Assembly (NCBI RefSeq): GCF_009498235.1 | Contig: NZ_CP044205.1 | Span: 801,716-865,715 of the forward strand | Reading direction: 5' to 3' | Length of the DNA: 64,000 bases | Source: Candidatus Methylospira mobilis | GTDB taxonomy: Bacteria > Pseudomonadota > Gammaproteobacteria > Methylococcales > Methylococcaceae | In this document: positions 28,069-37,180 of the stretch, in pieces | Numbering within the stretch: position 1 is the first letter of the stretch | Layout: every line of letters starts with the position of its first letter | The notes under the pieces: generated by a model | Told to the model about the DNA's origin: nothing | Database searches by the model: none | What the model saw: only the letters and a program-made list of their open reading frames with translations | Made by a program: the position numbers and the translations under genes

Positions 28069-28392
28069 ATGAACAGCTGGTTTTTTCTGATATTAGCCAT
28101 AGTTCTGGAGGTTGCGGGTACGACTTCAATGAAGTTTTCCGATGGATTTACCCGCGTGCTGCCTTCGGTACTTATTTTCGTATTCTATGCCGCCTCTTTT
28201 TCAGCGCTGGTCTGGGCTTTGAAGGAACTGGAACTGGGATTGTCTTACGCTGTTTGGGCCGGTTCGGGAACTGCAATCATAGCAGTTATCGGTATCGTTT
28301 ATTTTCACGAAGCAATCAGCATGCTGAAATTGATCAGTCTGGGGTTTATTATTTTTGGCGTGATCGGTTTACATTTGAGCGGCGGACATTGA
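28069..28392 (+). CDS. Small multidrug resistance (SMR) transporter
   Basis: A 107-residue, four-helix inner-membrane antiporter that works as a dimer. The essential Glu14 is present (LAIVLEVAGTTSMKFSDGF), and the loop after helix 1 resembles the Qac/EmrE branch more than the guanidinium exporters (Gdx/SugE). YAVWAGSGTAIIAVIGIVYFHE corresponds to helix 3 and the following turn. ATG 28069 is used; a TTG further up only adds unlikely residues. Its last 44 bases overlap the end of the convergent GGDEF-EAL gene. Confidence 0.85.
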   Translation: MNSWFFLILAIVLEVAGTTSMKFSDGFTRVLPSVLIFVFYAASFSALVWALKELELGLSYAVWAGSGTAIIAVIGIVYFHEAISMLKLISLGFIIFGVIGLHLSGGH

Positions 28393-30481
28393 GTGGTGCG
28401 TTATGTCCTGCCTCAACCGGCCCGACCCACTCGTTCGGCGCCTTCCAGTTTTTTATCCAATCGGGAAGTTTTGCCGCAGGCAGCGCTTCGGAAATGCCGT
28501 TGCCTTGCGCCTGATCGCAGCCCAACTGCAATAATTGAGCGCCGAGCGCCAGCGTTTCCACGCCTTCCGCAACAGTTTGCCTGCGGAAGGCGTGCGCCAG
28601 TCCGATCACGCTTTTGACTATGGCCAGACTTTCTTCTTCCTTGAGCATATCGCACACGAATGACCGGTCAATCTTGATTATCTGCGCGGGGAGGTGTTTC
28701 AGATAGGTCAGAGACGAGTAACCGGTGCCAAAGTCGTCCAGAGCGAAACTGACGCCCAGTTTCACGCATTCCCGCATGGTGCGGGAAATAAAATCGATAT
28801 CTTCCAGCGGCAAGGCCGTCGTTCCGAGGATTTCCAGCTGATAACGTTCCGGTTTTACTGTGGGATAACGCTGAAGCAGGGATGAGAAAAAACCGATGAA
28901 ATCCTCGCTCTGTAACGTATGGACGCTCAAGTTGACGCTGACTGCTATGTTCAGACCCTGTCCGGCCCAGTCGATCAGTTGCTGCATGGCTTTTTCCATG
29001 ACCCATCTGTCTACCGTTTGCGCCAGGGTCTGGTTTTGCAGCAACGGCAGAAAGTCAGAGGGCAATACCAGGCCGCAATCCGGATGCTGCCAGCGCAGCA
29101 GCGCCTCGACGCTGGCAAACTCGGATGTTTGCAGGCTGATTATCGGCTGGTAATAAAGCACCAGTTCACCGTTTTCCAACGCATACTGGATGCGGTTGAG
29201 CACCTCGCCATGAGTGCGCCTGTTCAATTCCAGTTCGGAATCGTAAATTTGAAAACGATTCTTGCCGCTTTGTTTGGCCTGATACATGGCCTGATCGGCA
29301 TGACGCAACAAGGTATCGGCGTCGGCATCGTCCTCCGGAAATAAAGTAGCGCCTATGCTTGCAGATACCTCCACGGTGTTTTCATTCAGAGAGAAGGGGC
29401 GGGCTATGCAGTCCAGCATGCGCTGCAGGGTTGACGCGCACTGGTCGATGTTCTCCAGGCCCAGCAGCAGGAACGCGAATTCATCGCCGCCGAGCCGGGC
29501 CACGGTGTCGACTTCGCGTATCGCTTTGCTGATGCGCTGCGAGACTTCAATCAGCAAACGGTCGCCCATTTCATGGCCGTACTGATCATTTATGGGTTTA
29601 AATGCATCAAGGTCCAGGTAGCCGACGGCCAACAGGCAGTTTTGCCTGCGCGTCTGGGCAACGGCCTGATGCATGCGGTCGGCCAGCAGCAAGCGATTGG
29701 GGATCTGCGTCAGCGGATCATAGTAGGCTAACTGCTCCAGTTTGTCGGTTTGCTGCTTCAGAGGACTGACATCGGAAAAAATAGCGACATAACGGGTTGT
29801 TTTTCCTGCCTTATGGTCCACAGCGGAAATGCTCAGCCATGCCTGAAAAATGCTGCCGTCCTTTTTGCAGTCCACTATTTCCCCGCTCCAGGCCCCCTGT
29901 TCGAGCAATGTTTTCCAGAGATGCTCGTAGAACTCGTCGTTATATCTGCCGGATTGCAGCAAGCGAGGGGTTTTACCCAGGACTTCTTCTCTTGAGTAAC
30001 CGGTTAAACGGGTGAATGCCGGGGATGCGTCGAGGATTATTCCCTTGCCGTCGGTGACCAGTATGCCTTCCTTGATATGGGCAAAAACGCTGTTTACCAG
30101 TTGCGGTTCGCGTTGGTCATGCCCTGATTCGGCTACGTTTTCGATTATTCCGCGTATGTATACCGGCGCCCCGTTGCCATCCCGTTCCAGTTGCGCGGCA
30201 ACGCGCATCAACCGGAAGGTATCGTCCACGACATGCACTCTGCATTTCGCTTCGAACCTGGAGCCGGATTTGATATGGGCCCGGCTGATGTTTTCCAGAT
30301 ATTGGCGGTCTTCGGGGTGAATCAGGGCCAGGAAATCCTCCCATTTCGCGTGATGCTTGGCCGGGAAGGCTTTATTATTGGGAAGCTTGACCAGGTTTGA
30401 TGCGCTGTTCGACCAGACCAGCGTGCCGTCGATCAGGTTTCTTTCCCATAATCCGATGCCTGCCCTATTGTTTTGCATCAT
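28349..30481 (-). CDS. PAS-GGDEF-EAL cyclic-di-GMP signalling protein
   Basis: A 710-residue soluble protein: two PAS sensor domains (about residues 10-125 and 135-250, the second with FTRLTGYSREEVLGKTPRLLQSG), a diguanylate cyclase domain with an intact GGDEF (VARLGGDEFAFLL) and an EAL phosphodiesterase domain. The EAL part keeps EALLRW, NLS, DDFGTGYSS, KIDRSF and AEGVET, but the usual LEITE reads LEILG, so the second Glu of the ExxE pair is Gly. That residue supports loop 6 and activity in studied EAL enzymes, so hydrolysis may be weak. ATG 30481 follows GGAGAG by nine bases; the longer frame would begin with TTG. Confidence 0.9.
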   Translation of the reverse strand: MMQNNRAGIGLWERNLIDGTLVWSNSASNLVKLPNNKAFPAKHHAKWEDFLALIHPEDRQYLENISRAHIKSGSRFEAKCRVHVVDDTFRLMRVAAQLERDGNGAPVYIRGIIENVAESGHDQREPQLVNSVFAHIKEGILVTDGKGIILDASPAFTRLTGYSREEVLGKTPRLLQSGRYNDEFYEHLWKTLLEQGAWSGEIVDCKKDGSIFQAWLSISAVDHKAGKTTRYVAIFSDVSPLKQQTDKLEQLAYYDPLTQIPNRLLLADRMHQAVAQTRRQNCLLAVGYLDLDAFKPINDQYGHEMGDRLLIEVSQRISKAIREVDTVARLGGDEFAFLLLGLENIDQCASTLQRMLDCIARPFSLNENTVEVSASIGATLFPEDDADADTLLRHADQAMYQAKQSGKNRFQIYDSELELNRRTHGEVLNRIQYALENGELVLYYQPIISLQTSEFASVEALLRWQHPDCGLVLPSDFLPLLQNQTLAQTVDRWVMEKAMQQLIDWAGQGLNIAVSVNLSVHTLQSEDFIGFFSSLLQRYPTVKPERYQLEILGTTALPLEDIDFISRTMRECVKLGVSFALDDFGTGYSSLTYLKHLPAQIIKIDRSFVCDMLKEEESLAIVKSVIGLAHAFRRQTVAEGVETLALGAQLLQLGCDQAQGNGISEALPAAKLPDWIKNWKAPNEWVGPVEAGHNAPLNVRRSNVNRSRQK

Positions 30482-30642
30482 GCCGAAATTCTCTCCAGAG
30501 AGAACTTGACGCAAAACAGCCAGCCTTATCAGTGGGTTGAGAAGTTAACAGAGCAAGCGTGTTGTCCAAAGCGAATGGCTTTATCTGAAAAGAGGAATTG
30601 AATTATCTTTTTGCCCATACAGCATAGGGCCGATGCGGAATC

Positions 30643-30719
30643 TGGCGCGCCCGACAGGATTCGAACCTGTGACCCTTGGTTTCGGAAACCAATACTCTAT
30701 CCTACTGAGCTACGGGCGC
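30643..30719 (-). tRNA. tRNA-Arg (anticodon CCG)
   Basis: The minus strand folds as a tRNA of 77 bases including encoded CCA: acceptor GCGCCCG/CGGGCGC, D-arm with AGCTCAGTAGGATAGAG, anticodon arm TTGGT-TTCCGAA-ACCAA with CCG at the centre, and T-arm with GGTTCGAATCC. It reads CGG codons. It stands alone between the GGDEF gene and rep. Confidence 0.97.
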
Positions 30720-30742
30720 ATGAGGCTAATTCTAACGGTTTT

Positions 30743-32764
30743 CTACTCACTTAACAAATTGCGTAAATTGGCGAGCGACGCTTGTCCGCGTTCTTTTTTT
30801 TCTTCGGGGGACAGGGCGGTGCGATCCGTCCACTCCAAGTCGTCCGCCGGCAGCTCATCCAGAAAGCGGCTGGGTTCGCATCGCACCGTTTCGCCATAGC
30901 GCGAGCGGTGCGAGCAATAGCTGAACGTCAGATCTTTCATCGCGCGCGTAATGCCGACGTAGGCGAGGCGACGCTCCTCTTCGATGCTGTTTTCTTCGAT
31001 GCTGCTGCGATGCGGCAACAGCATTTCCTCCATGCCAACCAGATAGACATAAGGAAATTCCAGTCCCTTGGCCGCGTGCAGCGTCATCAGGCTGACGCGG
31101 TCCCCGACATTGTCTTCTTCCTGGCGGTCCAGAATGTCGAACAGCATGATTTTGGCCAGTGTTTCATCCAGGGTTTTTGGTTCCTGCCGTTCATCTTCGC
31201 TGATGCGCTTCAGCCAGGCTATTAGTTCTCTGATATTGCCCATGCGGCGGTCGGCTTGCTGATCGCTGCTGCTGTTGTCCCGGAGCCAGCTTTCGTAATT
31301 GATGTCTTCCAGCAGCTGTTCGAGCAGCGCGGGGTTGTTCTCGCGCCGCATTTCCGTTCCGGCTTTATCTATTTGCCGGGTAAAAAAACGCAGCCGCTGT
31401 ATCGCGGCGTCCGGCAGCGCCTGTTCCAAACCCAGTTCGGAACAGGCGGCATGCAGGCTGACGCGGCGCTGTCCGGCATAAGCGCCCAGCTTTTCCAGCG
31501 TGGTCGGGCCAAGCTCGCGGCGCGGGGTGTTGGCGATACGCAAAAAGGCGATATCATCTTCCGGGTTGACGATCAAACGCAGGTAGGCGAGTACATCCTT
31601 GACTTCGACATGGGAAAAAAACGACGTGCCGCCGCTGATGAAATACGGAACATTATGTTCGCGCAACGCGCGTTCGAACAGGCGCGACTGATGGTTGCCG
31701 CGGTACAGCAGCGCGTATTCGTTAAAACGGCTATTGTTGCGGAATTTATGATGAACCATGTCGGAAACGACTTGCCGCGCCTCCATCTGGTCGTCTTTGG
31801 CCTTCAACACGCGCAGGGGATTGCCGTAACCGTGCGCGCTCCACAGTTTTTTCTCGTATATATGCGGATTATTGGCTATCAGCTGGTTGGCCACTTTCAG
31901 TATGCGGCCGCTGGAGCGGTAGTTCTGCTCCAGTTTCACCACCTGCAGGCGCGGGTAATCGGCCTGCAGTTGGTTGATGTTTTCAGGCCGTGCGCCGCGC
32001 CATGAATAAACGGATTGATCGTCGTCGCCGACCACGGTAAATCGTCCCAGCGTCCCGCTCAATTGTTTGAGCATCCGGTACTGGGTGATGTTGGTATCCT
32101 GATATTCATCGACCAGCAGATAATGAATGCGATTGCGCCAGGCGGTCAGGCTGTCGCTATCGTGTTGAAACAATGTGACCGGCTGCAGAATCAGATCGTC
32201 GAAATCCATCGCATTGTAAGCCTTGATCTGTCTGGCGTAATCCGCGTAAATCAGTGCCGCAGGATAAAGCTCGGTACGGACTTCGGCTATGCGCAACGCT
32301 TGTTCCGGCAGCAGGCCGAGATTTTTCCATTCGCTGATCAGCGAAGAATACAGGCCGGCGCTTTCCATATCGTAAAGCGCATTGCCATGCAGTATCAGTT
32401 CTTTCAGCAGGCTGATTTTATCCTGTTCGTCGAACAGCGAAATATTCGGCTTGTAGCGCAGGGCCTTATGCTCTCTGCGCACGATTTCGAGACCGAGCGC
32501 GTGAAAGGTCGAGATACGCAGGCCGCGGGTTTCCTTGCCGCTGATGATTTGGCTGACGCGGGTTTTCATTTCCCGCGCCGCCTTGTTGGTAAAGGTCACC
32601 GCGCAAATATGGCGCGCAGCGGTGCCTTGCCTGATCAAATAAGCGATTTTTTCGGTAATCAGACGCGTTTTACCGCTACCCGCCCCGGCGATGACCAATA
32701 ACGGTGCGTCTATGGTTTTGATTGCCGACAGTTGTTGAGGGTTGAGGTTGGCTGGAAGAGACAC
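30743..32764 (-). CDS. rep: ATP-dependent DNA helicase Rep
   Basis: A 673-residue SF1A 3'-5' helicase that helps replication forks pass protein blocks. The Walker A AGAGSGKTRLI near residue 30, FTNKAAREMK (motif Ia), LLVDEYQDTN (Walker B, motif II), VGDDDQSVYSWRGA (motif III), and LMTHAAKGLEF-like motif V (SLMTLHAAKGLEFPYVYLVG) are intact. The length equals that of E. coli Rep, and the sequence is nearer Rep than UvrD. The start is a GTG at 32764; no better start is visible and the ribosome site is weak. Confidence 0.94.
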   Translation of the reverse strand: MSLPANLNPQQLSAIKTIDAPLLVIAGAGSGKTRLITEKIAYLIRQGTAARHICAVTFTNKAAREMKTRVSQIISGKETRGLRISTFHALGLEIVRREHKALRYKPNISLFDEQDKISLLKELILHGNALYDMESAGLYSSLISEWKNLGLLPEQALRIAEVRTELYPAALIYADYARQIKAYNAMDFDDLILQPVTLFQHDSDSLTAWRNRIHYLLVDEYQDTNITQYRMLKQLSGTLGRFTVVGDDDQSVYSWRGARPENINQLQADYPRLQVVKLEQNYRSSGRILKVANQLIANNPHIYEKKLWSAHGYGNPLRVLKAKDDQMEARQVVSDMVHHKFRNNSRFNEYALLYRGNHQSRLFERALREHNVPYFISGGTSFFSHVEVKDVLAYLRLIVNPEDDIAFLRIANTPRRELGPTTLEKLGAYAGQRRVSLHAACSELGLEQALPDAAIQRLRFFTRQIDKAGTEMRRENNPALLEQLLEDINYESWLRDNSSSDQQADRRMGNIRELIAWLKRISEDERQEPKTLDETLAKIMLFDILDRQEEDNVGDRVSLMTLHAAKGLEFPYVYLVGMEEMLLPHRSSIEENSIEEERRLAYVGITRAMKDLTFSYCSHRSRYGETVRCEPSRFLDELPADDLEWTDRTALSPEEKKERGQASLANLRNLLSE

Positions 32765-32859
32765 AGGTTTGTTGCGATTGGTTTTGGATTATCCGCCACC
32801 CAGGCCGTTATCGGGAGTGATCGGATTTGCGCGTTCGAGTCGATGGAGAGGGGGTCGGC

Positions 32860-33333
32860 TCACGGAACCAAAGGAATGCTTTGGACGATTTTTGCCTCTG
32901 TTATCGCGCGAAGTTGATATTCTATCTGAAAGTACCTGAGTAGTTTATTGCCGGGCAGCACTTGTTCGAGCTGCTTGAAATATTGCGCTGTTATTTTATT
33001 GCGGTTTTGCTGCTGATCCAGCGTATCGTGGATGATCTGCGCCGCTTTTTCATTGGTCACGACCGCGTCGAAATCCTCCCCCAGTTTTCCCATGAACGAA
33101 CTACGGCGTTCGCCGAGCTTCGCAATCTGTTCCTCATAGGCTTCATAGATAGGCCAGAAAATCTGCGCTTCGCTTTCGGTTAATGGCAGGTTGTTGCGTA
33201 CGAGCGTTTTTCTGGCCGCAAGGTCTGCATGCACCGTAGCATTGCGAGCCTGCGCCTGACCGCCCTCTTCCGCGTCCGATAGTAAAGCGTGCAGTAAAAA
33301 GAGCAGAAACCAAAAAACGCGCGAGGCAGGCAT
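32860..33333 (-). CDS. Periplasmic Spy/CpxP-like (LTxxQ) protein
   Basis: A 157-residue protein with a signal peptide (FWFLLFLLHALLSDA) and a helical mature part containing NNLPLTESEAQIFWPIYEAYEEQIAKLGER, a pattern of the Spy/CpxP-like helical family. Members are periplasmic chaperones or stress sensors. The next gene in the same direction upstream is a VKOR-like membrane protein, so a periplasmic folding link is possible. Function is inferred from shape only. Confidence 0.6.
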   Translation of the reverse strand: MPASRVFWFLLFLLHALLSDAEEGGQAQARNATVHADLAARKTLVRNNLPLTESEAQIFWPIYEAYEEQIAKLGERRSSFMGKLGEDFDAVVTNEKAAQIIHDTLDQQQNRNKITAQYFKQLEQVLPGNKLLRYFQIEYQLRAITEAKIVQSIPLVP

Positions 33334-33384
33334 ACAGTAGACTCTCCAGGTCGATTTACGGGGTCCGTTTATTAATTTGCACGG

Positions 33385-33834
33385 TTATCCTGCCTGGTCT
33401 TTGGATTTCGCATAGCCGCGGATCGACATGACCAGGTCTGTCAGAATGAGCAGGGTGCATGACATACACAAAACGCAAAGCGTTTTGATGTAAACGGCCT
33501 CATTGTAAATGTACACAAGGTTCAGCATCAAGCCCATGGCCGAGATCAGGCTGATGGCGTAGAACAGGTTTCTGGTTTTTATTCTTTTCAGGGCTGTCCA
33601 GGCCAGCGCAATAAGGACCGGATAGACAAACAGCGCAATGGCGCAGACCGGTACCCCCAGAAATTGGGCGTAGGGACTGGTTACCACACTTGAACAGGAA
33701 AGGGATGAATTGATGTCGCAGAAATTTTTTTCTCCCATCCCCCATTTTTCCTGCAGAAAGATGTAGATGAGATATGCGGCATTCAGCATGCCCAGCGAGG
33801 AAACAACAATGATGGTTTTGGCTGATAATTTCAT
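33385..33834 (-). CDS. VKOR-like membrane thiol oxidoreductase
   Basis: A 149-residue protein with four membrane helices. The paired cysteines of vitamin K epoxide reductase homologues are visible: NFCDINSSLSCSSV in the loop after helix 1 and the redox CVLC in KTLCVLCMSCTLL. Bacterial VKOR reoxidises a DsbA-like thioredoxin with quinone to drive disulfide formation. No fused thioredoxin domain and no DsbA gene are present here. Confidence 0.8.
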   Translation of the reverse strand: MKLSAKTIIVVSSLGMLNAAYLIYIFLQEKWGMGEKNFCDINSSLSCSSVVTSPYAQFLGVPVCAIALFVYPVLIALAWTALKRIKTRNLFYAISLISAMGLMLNLVYIYNEAVYIKTLCVLCMSCTLLILTDLVMSIRGYAKSKDQAG

Positions 33835-33865
33835 GGGAAAACCGCCTTGGATTTCTGGTGCAATG

Positions 33866-34390
33866 CTAAAGCGCGTCGCGCCGCCAGCTCACGCGTGTGG
33901 TGTACTCCTCCTTTTGGTATTCGTAGTGAACCTCGCCTTTGTAGGCGCTGTGCAAGGCTTCGCCGATATCATGCGCCAGATGAGGGTCGGTCAATGTGAT
34001 CAATATACCGTTTCCATCTGTAATCGCTTCGATTTTTATCAAGCGCTTCAGCGGGTGCTCGGCTTTCTGCTGTTTTTCCACGTTATGAATCAGATGCTCG
34101 ATTTCGTCACGGTGAACGTTGAAAAACGCCCCGCTGATGCTTACAAATCCTGCCGGCATATGGTCGGCTATACGATGACACGCCGGACATTGCGATTCAT
34201 GCGCGTGGGAAGGGGTATCGCCCCACTGCCAATGGCCCTCATGGAAAAATGCCCTGCAAGTCGGACAAACAACGGGCTCGTCCGGTTTTATCGTGGACTT
34301 GTAAGTGTCGTGCCGCCATTCGCGTGGCAAACGGTCATGATGTTCGCGCGCGCAGTGGGAGATATCAAGGCTCTCGGATGGATAGGACAT
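33866..34390 (-). CDS. BCAM0308-family protein
   Basis: A 174-residue soluble protein with two CxxC pairs, VVCPTCRAFF and SQCPACHRIADHMPAGF, which should bind zinc, then HRDEIEHLIHNVEKQQKAEHPLKR and a C-terminal alpha/beta part (LAHDIGEALHSAYKGEVHYEY). This pattern is that of the BCAM0308 family, whose function is unknown. A GGAGGCGTT ribosome site stands just before the ATG. It is 31 bases upstream of the VKOR gene and probably forms an operon with it. Confidence 0.8.
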   Translation of the reverse strand: MSYPSESLDISHCAREHHDRLPREWRHDTYKSTIKPDEPVVCPTCRAFFHEGHWQWGDTPSHAHESQCPACHRIADHMPAGFVSISGAFFNVHRDEIEHLIHNVEKQQKAEHPLKRLIKIEAITDGNGILITLTDPHLAHDIGEALHSAYKGEVHYEYQKEEYTTRVSWRRDAL

Positions 34391-34545
34391 AACGCCTCCT
34401 TGTTGCCGGGATGGAAAATACGCAGACAGCTGAATTTGTGTGAACGGGTTGCGGCGTTTTCACGCGCATAAGCCATGATGAACCTGGTTTTGAAATAAAA
34501 CGGCTTATTACCACACACGCGCTTATAATTAACACGCGCCCTTGC

Positions 34546-34579
34546 TTTCAGCAATACCCTGTGTGGGGCATTGCTGAAA
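34546..34579. repeat. Strong stem-loop upstream of BCAM0308 gene
   Basis: TTTCAGCAAT (34546-34555) pairs perfectly with ATTGCTGAAA (34570-34579); three further C-G pairs continue inward after one mismatch, leaving a six-base loop TGTGTG. Neither side has a T-run in the right direction for an intrinsic terminator. It lies about 155 bases before the BCAM0308 start and could be an operator or RNA element. Confidence 0.5.
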
Positions 34580-34652
34580 TAAAAAAATACACCATATGGG
34601 GTATTCCTGGTATTCATGATGGGTGAGAGAATCGAAGCCTCTGGGAGAGGGG

Positions 34653-34764
34653 CTACAAGGCTGCTTTCAGGCAAGTGATGCGATTGTCCGTAACGAAGTG
34701 GACAGCTGTCTTGTAGCGCTTTAACAGATCAATTTGCCAGGCTGCATCTATTCCCGCGGCGGTT
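34653..34764 (-). pseudogene. Gene tail cut off by the IS30 element
   Basis: Immediately outside the left IS end the minus strand reads TAAGIDAAWQIDLLKRYKTA and continues to a stop at 34653, 37 codons of protein-like sequence with no start of its own. The matching front part is not found on the far side of the element. I do not recognise the family. Confidence 0.35.
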
Positions 34765-35808
34765 TCAAATTCCAAGTGCAACGGTTGTTGATTCGCACAT
34801 AGCCTCATCCTTTTGGCAATTATGCAGGAATTCGGCATAAACTTCCAAGGGGGTTCTAAACCCGAGAATTTTTCTCGGTCTCGTGTTCAGTCTGTATGCG
34901 ATTTCATCCAGTTGCTCCTGCGAGTAGGTCGACAAATCGGTTCCTTTGGGTAAATACTGGCGCAGTAGTCCATTGGTGTTCTCGTTACTTCCGCGTTGCC
35001 AAGGGCTATGAGGGTCGGCAAAGTAGATGGTGATGCCCGCTCGCTCACTGAGCGTTTTATGGCAGCTCATTTCCTTACCTTGATCATAGGTCATGGTTTT
35101 GCGCATCGGCTCATGGACACGGTTCAATGCGTTACTGAAGCCTTCCAGTGCGGCTTCAGCCGTGCCGGACGTCATAGCCGCCAGCATCACAAGGCGGCTG
35201 CTACGCTCGACCAGCGTGCCTACCGAAGAACGATTGCCTGACCCCTTGATCAGATCACCTTCCCAATGCCCTGGAACCAGCCGGTCTTCAATCTCCGGTG
35301 GACGTACATGCAAGCTGTTCATATCAGGTATCTGACCACGCCGATCGGTTCCTCTGGCGCGAGGACGTCTGCCCGTGTGAGATTGCCGCAAACAGCTCAA
35401 CAGTTCGCTGCGTAATTCACCGCGTGGGAAGGCATACAGTGCGGTGTATATCGTTTCATGTGACACCGTAAGGGCTCCCTGCTCTGCATACACGCGCTTG
35501 AGTGTGCCAGAAATCTGTTCAGGCGACCAACCTTCATGCAGAAAGTAATCGACTACGCCAAAAAGCAGGCTATCCGGTAATAATTTGCGCGGCTTTCGAG
35601 CCATATGGCGTAACTGCCTCGCTCGTATCCCCGCCGTACCTGCGCAATAGCTACCAGACTTGACTGGATTGCGTAACAATTCGCGACTGATCGTTGACGG
35701 AGATCGCTGTAATCTCAAAGCCATCGCCCTCAGGCTATGTCCATCTGACTTCATCAACATGATCGCGGCACGATCCTCTGCACTTAAGTGATTATATTTC
35801 TTTTCCAT
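34765..35808 (-). CDS. IS30-family transposase
   Basis: A 347-residue DDE transposase. An N-terminal HTH (DGHSLRAMALRLQRSPSTISREL) binds the ends, and the catalytic Asp-Asp-Glu triad is in HWEGDLIKGSGN, TMTYDQGKEM and RGSNENTNGLLRQYLPKGTD. RPRKILGFRTPLEVYAE is the typical family tail. The frame is intact, so the element may be active. Confidence 0.95.
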   Translation of the reverse strand: MEKKYNHLSAEDRAAIMLMKSDGHSLRAMALRLQRSPSTISRELLRNPVKSGSYCAGTAGIRARQLRHMARKPRKLLPDSLLFGVVDYFLHEGWSPEQISGTLKRVYAEQGALTVSHETIYTALYAFPRGELRSELLSCLRQSHTGRRPRARGTDRRGQIPDMNSLHVRPPEIEDRLVPGHWEGDLIKGSGNRSSVGTLVERSSRLVMLAAMTSGTAEAALEGFSNALNRVHEPMRKTMTYDQGKEMSCHKTLSERAGITIYFADPHSPWQRGSNENTNGLLRQYLPKGTDLSTYSQEQLDEIAYRLNTRPRKILGFRTPLEVYAEFLHNCQKDEAMCESTTVALGI

Positions 35809-35845
35809 TGCAACACCTTATCATAGTGTTGCACTTGTATTTTGA
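34765..35845 (-). mobile_element. IS30-family insertion sequence, apparently complete
   Basis: An 1081-base element with 18-bp imperfect inverted ends: TCAAATTCCAAGTGCAAC at 34765-34782 and GTTGCACTTGTATTTTGA at 35828-35845 (16 of 18 pair). It carries one intact transposase gene whose TGA stop is formed by the last three bases of the left end. I cannot see an obvious target duplication. Confidence 0.85.
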
Positions 35846-35959
35846 GCCCGCCCGCTTATTTAATTCAGCGCAAGCGCATTATCCTTCTGGCATTTTATGT
35901 CATCCATAAAAAAGATGTGCGATGAATAGCTCACTTTCGCCGTTTTCCGGCGGAAACGG

Positions 35960-36643
35960 CTATCGGTTAAGTAAAAAAGTCCCGCTTTTTCTGTAATGCT
36001 CCTGATCTGTACGCTGTTTCTCAATAATGAAATAGATAATCAGGCTTAACCAGGCGCTCATCAGACACCATACGGAAATATAGACATCATGCAGCAGCAT
36101 GAAAGTTATAGCGAATGCTATCATCACCGATAAGCCAAATAACTTGACCATCTTGCGTGTGTTAAAGATCAAGGACATGACTACGGCGAATGCATAAAGG
36201 TATTCAATCAAAACTCCCGCCCTGGACTCGGTTTCAATGCTATATGAAAGCGAATGACCGTTCAATAAAACATTCGCGCCGTTGGAGTTCCATAGCAGCG
36301 ACCCTGAATACAGGGTGACAAAGAGTCCCGCCAGAGCCGGAATAAACAGGATCTTCCGCTTATTTTTGAATTTCTCGGCTTGCATTGAGGCTATGGGCAC
36401 TGCGACGGGCCACAGCAGAGCGGCTATGGAAAGGTATGCATAGGGTAAAGCCCTTAGACTCTGTCCCCTAGAAAGATAATGCCAGATCAGTCCTTCCAGT
36501 AGCTGGTGCAAGCCAAAAAATACCGGAAACAGGCTGAAAAAAAAGGCGCTCCTGTCGTTTTTCCGGGCATGCCTTATGGTGATAATTCCAGCCCCTACCA
36601 AAACTGCGCCGGACGAAAAGCTCACTTGCTCAGACCAGCACAT
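35960..36643 (-). CDS. DUF6629-family membrane protein
   Basis: A 227-residue protein with about seven hydrophobic segments. The start MCWSEQVSFSSGAVLVGAG and the block FFSLFPVFFGLHQLLEGLIW are typical of the family, which has no known function. It is upstream of IS30 on the same strand, with no evident operon partner. Confidence 0.7.
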   Translation of the reverse strand: MCWSEQVSFSSGAVLVGAGIITIRHARKNDRSAFFFSLFPVFFGLHQLLEGLIWHYLSRGQSLRALPYAYLSIAALLWPVAVPIASMQAEKFKNKRKILFIPALAGLFVTLYSGSLLWNSNGANVLLNGHSLSYSIETESRAGVLIEYLYAFAVVMSLIFNTRKMVKLFGLSVMIAFAITFMLLHDVYISVWCLMSAWLSLIIYFIIEKQRTDQEHYRKSGTFLLNR

Positions 36644-37180
36644 AAAGTCCTCTTGATTCGACAGGATCTGCCTGGATGCCCTTCACGCAAAGAGTGACTA
36701 CGCAATAACTTCCGGATACCGGTAAAATTCCGCCCGGAGCGGGTTTGAACTTACCGGCATGGGGACGGGTAGGGTGGATTGTTGGGGTGTGTGTGGGTGA
36801 TATATCCAATATAATCAATTGCATGATGAGTGTGGCTAGAGAGAGGCCGTTGACTGAGGGTATCGGTGTTTTCCTTGGGTAAATAGCGGCGGATTTGTCG
36901 GTGTAAGAAATGTCGCCGGGAATCTGTTCCAATTGAACCGTCCACTGTGGAGTTTGAATGTAAAATCCAGCTTCGGCGCGAGATTTCGGGTATTGGGCCG
37001 TTCTCCCCGCGCTTGCGTTGGCTGTTCTTCGTGGAGCGTTCCCAACCTTTGGGTACGGCGGTATTCCGTTCGCCGGCCAGCCCCGTGCGGTTTTGCGGCC
37101 TGACCGGCGTATGAGTCATGGATATGAAAAACCTTGCCGGGTTGGCAGGTTATTGGAACCCCTTGGATGAGGGTACGTAA
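36644..37180. other. Gap with a dyad and no supported gene
   Basis: CCGGTAA at 36719-36725 and TTACCGG at 36751-36757 form a perfect dyad around a GC-rich inner stem, upstream of the DUF6629 gene. From 36760 to 37119 a minus-strand frame of 122 codons exists, but its composition (many Pro, His, Arg, Thr) and missing ribosome site argue against a gene; part of it (RRYLPKENTDTLSQ) faintly recalls IS30 tails. Confidence 0.35.

Noticed and set aside
30605..30640. Terminator after tRNA-Arg
   Set aside because: GCCC/GGGC could pair, but the inner bases mismatch and no T-run follows on the minus strand.
36751..37119. A 122-codon minus-strand frame in an otherwise empty gap
   Set aside because: No ribosome site, skewed composition, and only a faint transposase-like stretch. 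Left as part of a described gap.
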